Notes under the pieces: generated by a model | Databases searched by the model: none | What the model was told of the DNA's origin: nothing | Seen by the model: the letters and a program-made list of their open reading frames with translations, nothing else | Source: an uncultured Trueperaceae bacterium | Lineage (GTDB): Bacteria; Deinococcota; Deinococci; Deinococcales; Trueperaceae | DNA: 7,234 bases | Reading direction: 5' to 3' | Assembly (NCBI GenBank): GCA_937907415.1 | Contig: CALCHY010000051.1 | Coordinates: 1-7,234, forward strand | Shown: one piece after another, positions 1-5,600 of the stretch | Layout of the letters: each line of letters begins with the position of its first letter | How positions within the stretch are numbered: position 1 is the first letter of the stretch | Made by a program: the position numbers and the translations under genes

Positions 1-90
1 GTGAGGGAGCACGGTTGGCATGAAAGAGTCTACGACCGGACGGGTCCCGCCGCTTACTACCCGATGAGCGCGCCGCCCACGACGGCCTAG
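1..90 (+). CDS. possible C-terminal end of an upstream gene (partial, unidentified)
   Basis: Frame 1 is open from the left edge to a TAG at 88-90, giving 29 residues that end ...AAYYPMSAPPTTA. The other two forward frames are stopped almost at once (TGA at 2-4 in frame 2, TGA at about 21-23 in frame 3). Third codon positions are mostly G or C, as in the genes downstream, which fits real coding sequence. The stretch is too short to show any domain and I do not recognise a family. If real, the gene ends about 80 bases before the regulator gene and lies on the same strand, so it could belong to the same functional cluster. It could equally be non-coding DNA that is open by chance because of the high GC content. 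Confidence 0.35.
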   Translation: MREHGWHERVYDRTGPAAYYPMSAPPTTA

Positions 91-138
91 GCGCGGCTGC
101 CTCGTCCAACGCCGGGCCTTGCCGCCGCCTGCCGTTCG

Positions 139-185
139 TGCAACAATCCTTGCAAGCTGAATATCGACTTGCAAGACAAGTTGCG
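139..185. promoter_or_regulatory. putative operator: imperfect 18-bp-arm dyad with two CTTGCAAG palindromes
   Basis: The 8-bp perfect palindrome CTTGCAAG occurs at 149-156 and again at 168-175, with starts 19 bp apart, close to two helical turns. The symmetry extends outward: the arms 139-156 and 168-185 match at 13 of 18 positions when one is reverse-complemented (outer GCAAC/GTTGC blocks plus the CTTGCAAG core), around an 11-base AT-richer centre, 157-167. The site covers the TTG start codon at 169. RpiR-family regulators are known to bind palindromic sites as dimers or tetramers, so this is a natural autoregulatory operator for the gene it overlaps. The GAATAT at 159-164 resembles a -10 box only weakly and I see no good -35, so no promoter is called. 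Confidence 0.55.
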
Positions 186-1023
186 AGAACCGGTAAGGAC
201 GCGCGTAGCGGAACTCATCGCCGAACGCGCCGGCTCGCTCACGCCTAGCGAGCGGCAGATCGCCGATCGCCTCCTCAGCCACCCCGTGACGTCCGGCTTC
301 GCCAGCGCCGCCGACCTCGCCCGCGAGATGGGCATCTCGGCCTCCACCGTCGTGCGCTTCGCGCAGTCACTCGGCTTCAGGGGCTGGCTCGAGCTCCAGG
401 GCGCCATCAAGCACGAGAGTTCCGAGCGCCAGCGCCTCATCGACATGGCCCCGAGCGAGGGGCGCTTCCTCACGGCCTTCGTCAACACCGAGGTCGACAA
501 CCTGCGCTACCTACTAGGCCAAGACGAGGAGCTCGAGGCAGCAGCGCAACTCCTGGCAGACGCTGAGCGGGTGTGGTTGCTCGGTAACCGCGCCTCGATG
601 TTCGTCGCAGGCATGGCCCACCACTTCCTCGCCATGACGCGCCCCGGAGTGACCCTCCTCACGGGTGACGTCCGCGTAGTGCCAGACCAACTCCTCGACG
701 TGGGGCCGCGGCAAGCGGCGCTGGTAGTGAGCATCGCCCGCTACTCCCGCGCCACCCACGAGCTGACCAAGTACCTTGCGGCGTCCATGCCCGTCGTGCT
801 GCTAACGGACGAGTTCGCCTCACCCCTGTTGGCTCTGGCCACGGCCCGCCTGCGCGTCGCCACGGCGGGGGTGACGAGCTGGAAGTCGAGTTCCGCGGCG
901 TTCGCGCTGACGCAAGCCCTCGTGATGGAAGTAGCACGCAAGACCCCCGCTTCACGCGGACGACTGGAGAGGGCAGAGGCCCTCTGGTCAGAGTTCGGGA
1001 CCTACCTGGAGGAGCCAAGATGA
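169..1023 (+). CDS. RpiR/MurR-family transcriptional regulator (HTH + SIS domain)
   Basis: This 284-residue protein has the usual RpiR length and order. An N-terminal helix-turn-helix domain spans roughly residues 10-85, with the core LAREMGISASTVVRFAQSLGF at about 50-70. A SIS (sugar isomerase) domain follows at about 128-260. The SIS sugar-phosphate loops are recognisable as GNRAS at 139-143 and SIARYSR at 188-194. Family members are cytoplasmic DNA-binding proteins that respond to phosphosugars or related metabolites; the effector here is unknown. The start is TTG at 169 because no ATG or GTG lies between the upstream region and the HTH. There is no clear Shine-Dalgarno sequence, and an in-frame TTG at 181 is an alternative. 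The TGA stop overlaps the next ATG (ATGA), so the regulator is probably co-transcribed and translationally coupled with the transporter. The dyad over its start suggests autoregulation. The family call is firm; the role as local regulator is inferred from position. Confidence 0.9.
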   Translation: MQDKLREPVRTRVAELIAERAGSLTPSERQIADRLLSHPVTSGFASAADLAREMGISASTVVRFAQSLGFRGWLELQGAIKHESSERQRLIDMAPSEGRFLTAFVNTEVDNLRYLLGQDEELEAAAQLLADAERVWLLGNRASMFVAGMAHHFLAMTRPGVTLLTGDVRVVPDQLLDVGPRQAALVVSIARYSRATHELTKYLAASMPVVLLTDEFASPLLALATARLRVATAGVTSWKSSSAAFALTQALVMEVARKTPASRGRLERAEALWSEFGTYLEEPR

Positions 1024-2534
1024 AGAGATTAGCCGCAGTACTCGTCGCATTGGTGTTCGCCACCGCGCTCGCCGGGCGCGAGAGCGACACCCTCAACGTG
1101 GCGTTCGAGCGCACCATGCTCACGCTGGACACCTACGCTACGTCCGAGCGCCTCGCGTTGATTGTGGCGCACAACGTGGCAGACACCCTAATCCACCGGA
1201 ACGCCACCACGAACGAGTTCGAGCCGCATCTCGCCACGAGTTGGGAGTGGGCCAGCCCGACCGAGCTGGTGCTCAAGCTCCGGCAGGGCGTCAAGTTCCA
1301 TAACGGAGACGACTTCAGCGCCGCCGACGTGGCGGCGACCCTCAATTGGGTGGTGGGTGAGGGAGCCGGCCTGGCGGGCACGGGAACCCTGCAGTGGATC
1401 GACCACGTCGAGGTCGTGGACCCCTATACCGTGCGCATCGTCTCGCGCGCGCTCACGCCGACCGCCATCGAAACCCTGGCCCTCGTGGGCGTAATCTACC
1501 CAGCGTCGATCATCGGCAGGGAGGGTGGGGCGGTCGAGCTGGGCCAGCATCCAGTGGGCACGGGCCCGTACGTCTTCGTGAGCAACGACAACAACAAACT
1601 CAAGTTCGAGCGTTTCGATGACTACTTCGTGGGCTCCAAGACCATGCCTGCCATCAAGAACCTCGTCATCCACACGCTGCCAGAGGAAGCTAGCCGCATC
1701 GCAGCCCTCATGACCGGCGACATCGACATCGTGCGCTCGGGCGGCATCTCGCCAGACCAGGCCATGGCGCTAGGCAGCCGCGCCCACGCCGAGGCGGCTG
1801 ACATCCTGCGTATCTGGTTCGTGCAGTTCGATGCCACGGCTTCGAGCGGCTCAAACTACTTCACGGACGCGAGGGTGCGACGCGCCGTGGCCCACGCCAT
1901 CGACAAGCACGAGATCGTCGAAGTGCTGTTGTCTGGATACGGCAACGTAATCGACGTGCCGTGCAACCCCGTGCAGTTCGGGTGCCAATCAGACGCCGCC
2001 GTGGTTTACGACTACGACCCGGTGGAGGCGCGCAGACTCCTCGCCGAGGCTGGCTACCCCGACGGCTTCACCGTGGATATCTTCGGCTACCGCGACCAGC
2101 AGGTAGTGCAGGCCATCCAGGGCTACCTCGAGGAGGTCGGTATCCGCACCAACCTCCAGTGGTACGGCGGTCAGTACGACGTGGTGGCCAAGCGTCTGGC
2201 GGCAGGTGAACTGCCGCTCTACGTTGGTTCGTGGGGCTCGAGCTCCGTATACGACGCCTCGGCCGTCCTCAACATCCACTTCGAGAAGGGTGACGTAGGC
2301 GAGTTCACCGTCGGCACTGACGACACCATCGACGAGGCCGTGCGGCGCGCGCTGGAAACTGTCGACTTGGACGAGCGCATGCAGCTCTATGCCACCGCAA
2401 TCCACGAGATCACGAACGAGGCGTTCATGTTCCCTCTGTACGCCGGGCGCGTAGTGGCGGGCGTGAGCAACGACGTGCTGTGGCAGCCCTCGCCAGACGA
2501 GATTGAAAGGTACTACGACGCCAGCTGGCGCTAG
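1020..2534 (+). CDS. ABC transporter substrate-binding protein, family 5 (peptide/nickel type)
   Basis: A 504-residue periplasmic solute-binding protein of the DppA/OppA type (SBP_bac_5), which delivers substrate to the permeases encoded next. A signal peptide occupies residues 1-18: positively charged MKR, a hydrophobic core, then an ALA cleavage site before GRESD. There is no lipobox cysteine, so the mature protein should be soluble, not lipid-anchored. The family signature RQGVKFHNGD is at 88-97, followed by FSAADVAATLNW; HPVGTGPYVF and the late ARRLLAEAGYPDGFTV are also typical. Two cysteines at 315 and 322 flank a short loop and could form a disulfide. The start is well supported by GGAGGAG at 1008-1014, five bases before the ATG, which overlaps the regulator stop. 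Ligand identity cannot be read from sequence in this family: di/oligopeptides, opines, sugars and acylated compounds are all possible. The downstream enzyme hints at a peptide-like or N-acyl-amino acid ligand. Confidence 0.93.
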   Translation: MKRLAAVLVALVFATALAGRESDTLNVAFERTMLTLDTYATSERLALIVAHNVADTLIHRNATTNEFEPHLATSWEWASPTELVLKLRQGVKFHNGDDFSAADVAATLNWVVGEGAGLAGTGTLQWIDHVEVVDPYTVRIVSRALTPTAIETLALVGVIYPASIIGREGGAVELGQHPVGTGPYVFVSNDNNKLKFERFDDYFVGSKTMPAIKNLVIHTLPEEASRIAALMTGDIDIVRSGGISPDQAMALGSRAHAEAADILRIWFVQFDATASSGSNYFTDARVRRAVAHAIDKHEIVEVLLSGYGNVIDVPCNPVQFGCQSDAAVVYDYDPVEARRLLAEAGYPDGFTVDIFGYRDQQVVQAIQGYLEEVGIRTNLQWYGGQYDVVAKRLAAGELPLYVGSWGSSSVYDASAVLNIHFEKGDVGEFTVGTDDTIDEAVRRALETVDLDERMQLYATAIHEITNEAFMFPLYAGRVVAGVSNDVLWQPSPDEIERYYDASWR

Positions 2535-2544
2535 CGTGTGATTC

Positions 2545-2578
2545 GCGGCGCGGGCGGCGGAACACCCGCCCGCGCCGC
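2545..2578 (+). promoter_or_regulatory. intercistronic GC-rich stem-loop between binding-protein and permease genes
   Basis: Arms 2545-2557 and 2566-2578 are perfectly complementary over 13 bp, nearly all G-C, with an 8-base loop. The hairpin starts 10 bases after the binding-protein stop. No T-run follows (the next bases are ACCACGCAAAACC), so it is unlikely to be a full intrinsic terminator. In other ABC operons, such hairpins after the binding-protein gene protect the upstream mRNA from 3' exonucleases or partially attenuate transcription, yielding more binding protein than permease. That role is inferred here. Confidence 0.7.
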
Positions 2579-2613
2579 ACCACGCAAAACCCAGAGAACG
2601 AGGCGAACGCTAC

Positions 2614-3528
2614 ATGACCGCGTACATCCTGCAACGACTTGGGCAGGCCTTGATAATCGCAGTGCTGCTCAGCATCACGACGTTCTTGCTCCTGTTCGTC
2701 GCCAAGGACCCGGCGCGCGCGTTGGCTAGGCCGGATGCCACAGCCGCCGAGGTGCAGGCGCTGCGACTGCGCTACGGCCTCGACCGCAGCGTTCCCGAGC
2801 AGTATTGGCGCTGGGCCACGGCGGCCCTGCGGGGTGACTTCGGCACCAGCCTCTACAGTCAGCAGCCGGTCACTAGCCTGCTGGCACCGCGTATCGGCGC
2901 CACCGTGCAACTGGCGGGCGTCGCCATTCTTCTCACCGTGATCATGGCGCTACCCCTTGGGGTGCTCGCCGCCGTGCGTCGCGGCTCGCTGACCGACCTG
3001 TTCGCGTCGGCGCTAGCGGTAGCGGGTCAGGCCATGCCCATTTTTTGGTTCGGACTCATGCTCATCGTGCTCTTCAGCGTTCAGCTCGGCTGGTTGCCCG
3101 TAAGTGGGCGCGGTACTTGGCGGCACCTGGTACTGCCCAGCTTCACGCTGGCGGTGTCGGTTCTGCCCCTGACCATGCGCCTGACGCGCTCAGCAATGCT
3201 CGACGTCGTGGCGCAGGACTACGTGCGCACTGCCACGGCCAAGGGCGTCGGCCGCTCCGCGGTCGTCTGGAAGCACGCCGCACGCAACGCCGCCACGCCC
3301 GTGGTGCTGGCGCTCGGCATGCAGTTCGGTGCCCTCTTGGGCGGCACCGTTGTGACCGAGACGGTGTTCGCCTGGCCTGGGCTCGGCGACCTGGCGGTCA
3401 CGTCGGTTTCGACGGCCGACCTGCCGGTGGTGCAGGCTATCGTCCTCTTCGCTGCCGCCGTCGTGGTCGCGTCCAACCTAATGGCAGACGTCATCGTGGG
3501 GCTCATCGACCCGCGGGTTCGGTACTGA
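2614..3528 (+). CDS. ABC transporter permease, DppB/OppB type
   Basis: A 304-residue inner-membrane permease, normal length for the DppB family (binding-protein-dependent transport system inner membrane component). Six hydrophobic segments are visible, at about residues 8-30, 95-125, 130-155, 168-190, 228-252 and 272-297. The cytoplasmic EAA loop that docks the ATPase begins at D202 with DYVRTATAKGVGRSAVVWKH; G211 is the characteristic glycine. Also typical are PIFWFGLMLI in the third segment, FAWPGLGDL after the fifth, and the closing LIDPRVRY. The ATG at 2614 lies 79 bases after the binding-protein gene, beyond the hairpin, with a modest GAGG-like ribosome site at about 2600-2603. The stop (TGA 3526-3528) shares its A with the next ATG, so the two permeases are translationally coupled and should form the heterodimeric channel. 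Confidence 0.94.
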   Translation: MTAYILQRLGQALIIAVLLSITTFLLLFVAKDPARALARPDATAAEVQALRLRYGLDRSVPEQYWRWATAALRGDFGTSLYSQQPVTSLLAPRIGATVQLAGVAILLTVIMALPLGVLAAVRRGSLTDLFASALAVAGQAMPIFWFGLMLIVLFSVQLGWLPVSGRGTWRHLVLPSFTLAVSVLPLTMRLTRSAMLDVVAQDYVRTATAKGVGRSAVVWKHAARNAATPVVLALGMQFGALLGGTVVTETVFAWPGLGDLAVTSVSTADLPVVQAIVLFAAAVVVASNLMADVIVGLIDPRVRY

Positions 3529-4376
3529 TGCGCACGGCCTGGCGCGCCTTCAACAGCCGCTCGGGGCGCTTCGGCCTCGTGCTGTTTCTACTCATCGTGT
3601 TGGTCGCGGCTTTGGCCCCGCTACTGGCACCACACGATCCGTTCAAGCAGGCAATCGTTCAGCGCCTGAAGCCGGCAGCCTGGCTTGAGCGCGGCTCCAG
3701 CCAGTACTTGCTCGGCACAGACCAGCTGGGCCGAGACATCCTCTCCCGCCTCATATTCGGCAGCCGCATCAGCCTGTTCGTTGGCGCCATGGCCGTGCTT
3801 GGCGGCGGCCTGCTCGGGTCGTTCCTCGGACTGCTCGCCGGTTACCTTGGTGGCAGGGTCGACTATGCGATCTCCACCCTCATCAACATGGCGTGGTCAT
3901 TCCCGTTCATCCTCCTCGCTCTCATAATCGTTGCGGTGCTCGGCGCCAGCCTGCAGAACCTCATCATCGCGTTAGTGGCCACTAGTTGGGCGGCGTTCGC
4001 GCGCATCGTGCGTGGCGAGGTGATCGCGCACCGCGAGCGCGATTACGTGTCAGCCGCCAGGAGCACCGGCTTGAGCGCCTGGCGCATCATGCTGAGGCAC
4101 GTGCTGCCCAACGTTTCCTCCTCGATACTTGTCATCGCGAGCATCGAGTTCGGGCGCGCCATCATCCGCGAGTCGTTCCTCAGTTTTCTAGGCCTCGGCG
4201 TGCCCCCCAACATTCCCTCCTGGGGCGGCATGCTCAGCGAGGCGCGACCATATATCTTCACGCTGCCACTGCTTGTGACCCTCCCCGGCAGCCTCATATT
4301 CCTGACCACGCTCAGCGTCAACCTGTTCGGCGACGGGTTGCGCGACGCCCTCGACCCTCGCCTGCGCAACAGATAG
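3528..4376 (+). CDS. ABC transporter permease, DppC/OppC type
   Basis: A 282-residue inner-membrane permease, partner of the preceding DppB-type subunit. After a cytoplasmic N-terminus (MRTAWRAFNSRSGRFG) comes a first membrane segment at about 16-37. The family hallmark GTDQLGRDILSRLIFGSRIS follows from residue 63. The EAA loop begins at D172 with DYVSAARSTGLSAWRIMLRHVLPN, with its conserved glycine at 181. FLSFLGLGVPPNIPSWGGML and the terminal LRDALDPRLR are also classic. The frame stays open upstream to about 3045, but that extension runs inside the previous permease gene in another frame, and its Arg/Ala/His-rich translation is not a protein of this family. The ATG at 3528, overlapping the upstream stop as ATGATG-like TGATG, gives a standard-length protein and is chosen. 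No dppD/dppF-type ATPase follows, which is unusual but not unknown. Confidence 0.94.
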   Translation: MRTAWRAFNSRSGRFGLVLFLLIVLVAALAPLLAPHDPFKQAIVQRLKPAAWLERGSSQYLLGTDQLGRDILSRLIFGSRISLFVGAMAVLGGGLLGSFLGLLAGYLGGRVDYAISTLINMAWSFPFILLALIIVAVLGASLQNLIIALVATSWAAFARIVRGEVIAHRERDYVSAARSTGLSAWRIMLRHVLPNVSSSILVIASIEFGRAIIRESFLSFLGLGVPPNIPSWGGMLSEARPYIFTLPLLVTLPGSLIFLTTLSVNLFGDGLRDALDPRLRNR

Positions 4377-4384
4377 GACCCCGC

Positions 4385-5497
4385 GTGAAGATCGACCGCT
4401 TTGAGCTCTTCGAACTGCCACTGCGCCTCAAGTTCCCGTTCAGAACTAGCTTCGGGGTTGAACAAGACAGGCGCATACTCATCGCCTCGCTGACCAGCGA
4501 CGGCGTGGTTGGCATGGCCGAGTGCGTGGCGGGCGAGTTCCCCGGCTACGCGTACGAGACGACGGACACCGCGTGGCACGTCATGTCGGACTTCATCGCG
4601 CCCGCCGTCGTCGGCAAGAGCTTCGCGAGCGCGGGCGAGCTGCTGCACGCGCTGCGCTTCATCCGTGGCCACAACATGGCCGTTGCCGCCGTGGAGATGG
4701 CCTACTGGGACTTGAAGGCGCGCATGTTGAACCTGCCGCTCTTCGAGTTGCTTGGCGGCAGCGACCGGCCCGTGCCCGTCGGCATCTCGCTTGGCATCCA
4801 GGACAGCGTCGAGCAGACCGTCGAGTTGGCGGCGGCCAGCGTGGGTCAGGGTTATGGCCGGGTCAAGCTCAAGATCGAGCCCGGGTGGGATCATCAGCCT
4901 GTTCGGGGTGTGCGCGAGGCGTTCCCCGAGATCTCGTTGACGGTGGACGCCAACAGCGCGTACACGCTGATCGACGCCCCCGCGTTGCGGCGGCTAGACG
5001 AGTTCGGCCTTACCTACATCGAGCAGCCCCTGGCCCACGACGACATCCTCGACCACGCCGAACTGCAGGCGCAGCTCGAAACCGCCATCTGCCTCGACGA
5101 GTCGATCCATTCGCCAGAGGACGCGCGCAAGGCGCTTGCCATCGGGGCGGGGCGCATCATCAACATGAAAGTCGGGCGCGTGCGCGGTTTCCGAGCGGCG
5201 TTGGCCATTCACGACATCGCCCAAGCGTTCGGGGCGCCCGTATGGTGCGGGGGCATGCTCGAGTCTGGCATCGGCCGCGCCGCCAACTTGCACTTGTCGT
5301 CGCTGCCGAACTTCCGCTTGCCGGGCGACACGTCGTCAGGCTCGCGCTACTGGGACAAGGACATCGTCAACGAGCCGCTCGAGGCCGTGAACGGCGTGCA
5401 GAGAATCCCGCAGAACGGCCCCGGCATCGGCGTGAGCCTCGACGAGGAGTACGTGAGACGCATCGTCACGCGCCAGGCGGTCTTCTCGGGGACTTAG
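4385..5497 (+). CDS. enolase-superfamily enzyme, N-succinyl/N-acylamino acid racemase - o-succinylbenzoate synthase type
   Basis: A 370-residue cytoplasmic enzyme of the muconate-lactonizing subgroup of the enolase superfamily. The N-terminal capping domain (about 1-125) has PFRTSFG at 18-24 and AECVA at 45-49. The barrel carries the full catalytic set: KLK with K161 and K163, Mg ligands D188 (VDANSAY), E213 (IEQP) and D238 (CLDES), and K262 (NMKVGRVRG). GGMLESGIGRA at 289-299 is the mark of the NSAR/OSBS family; dipeptide epimerases instead carry a DxD motif at the equivalent place. Such enzymes racemise N-acyl or N-succinyl amino acids and/or make o-succinylbenzoate for menaquinone. No other men gene is nearby, and co-transcription with a peptide-type importer favours racemase/epimerase activity. 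The GTG start at 4385 is preceded by AGGA at 4375-4378, which overlaps the permease stop codon. The 50s substrate loop (GEFPGYAYETTD, 50-61) differs from my recollection of characterised racemases, so the substrate is open. Confidence 0.88.
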   Translation: MKIDRFELFELPLRLKFPFRTSFGVEQDRRILIASLTSDGVVGMAECVAGEFPGYAYETTDTAWHVMSDFIAPAVVGKSFASAGELLHALRFIRGHNMAVAAVEMAYWDLKARMLNLPLFELLGGSDRPVPVGISLGIQDSVEQTVELAAASVGQGYGRVKLKIEPGWDHQPVRGVREAFPEISLTVDANSAYTLIDAPALRRLDEFGLTYIEQPLAHDDILDHAELQAQLETAICLDESIHSPEDARKALAIGAGRIINMKVGRVRGFRAALAIHDIAQAFGAPVWCGGMLESGIGRAANLHLSSLPNFRLPGDTSSGSRYWDKDIVNEPLEAVNGVQRIPQNGPGIGVSLDEEYVRRIVTRQAVFSGT

Positions 5498-5535
5498 CGG
5501 CGGCCACGTAGCGCGAGACTTCACAGTCGCGCCGC

Positions 5536-5569
5536 GGCCAACGTGCGACCATCGCTTGCTGGCCTTTTT
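5536..5569 (+). terminator. probable intrinsic terminator of the transporter-racemase operon
   Basis: The outer stem GGCCA (5536-5540) pairs with TGGCC (5560-5564). Inside it a C-G/G-U pair is flanked by mismatches, and then GCGA (5545-5548) pairs with TCGC (5552-5555) around a CCA loop. Five T's follow directly (5565-5569). It begins 38 bases after the racemase stop, which is the usual place for a rho-independent terminator. A second, weaker hairpin lies just upstream (GCGCGA...TCGCGC, about 5511-5532). Confidence 0.65.
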
Positions 5570-5600
5570 CCCAACGTTGTGCTGGCACGGAGGTTTTCGC

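Noticed and set aside
150..179. TTGCAA at 150-155 as a -35 promoter box
   Set aside because: No -10-like hexamer occurs at 16-18 bases downstream; the motif is better explained as part of the palindrome.
87..500. Minus-strand 137-residue open frame over the regulator gene
   Set aside because: It lies antisense to the well-supported RpiR gene; its Arg/Ser-rich translation has no recognisable domain and is explained by high GC.
3045..3527. N-terminal extension of the second permease
   Set aside because: This part is another frame of the DppB-type gene, with Arg/Ala/His-rich nonsense translation. The ATG at 3528 gives the normal family length and a coupled overlap.
3986..4384. N-terminal extension of the racemase-type enzyme
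   Set aside because: It overlaps the DppC-type gene out of frame; the enzyme family begins at the MKIDRFELF segment, with a GTG start and AGGA ribosome site.
4043..4894. 283-residue minus-strand open frame across permease and racemase genes
   Set aside because: Antisense to two genes with intact family signatures, and no domain is visible.
4385..5497. Assignment as L-Ala-D/L-Glu (dipeptide) epimerase
   Set aside because: It would fit the transporter context, but GGMLESGIGRA and the spacing of K163, D188, E213, D238 and K262 match the NSAR/OSBS type, and the dipeptide-epimerase DxD motif is absent.
4385..5497. Assignment as menC for menaquinone synthesis
   Set aside because: Sequence alone cannot exclude it, but no other men gene is present and the enzyme is embedded in a regulated importer operon, so the symbol is withheld.
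4522..5511. 329-residue plus-strand open frame overlapping the racemase gene
   Set aside because: Very Arg/Ala-rich composition typical of an off-frame reading of GC-rich DNA; the other frame has a complete catalytic set.
5556..5600. Earlier TTG start for the lipoprotein (MLAFFPTLCWHGGFR...)
   Set aside because: It falls within the terminator hairpin, would bury the signal peptide, and lacks a ribosome site; the ATG at 5601 has GGAGG at good spacing.
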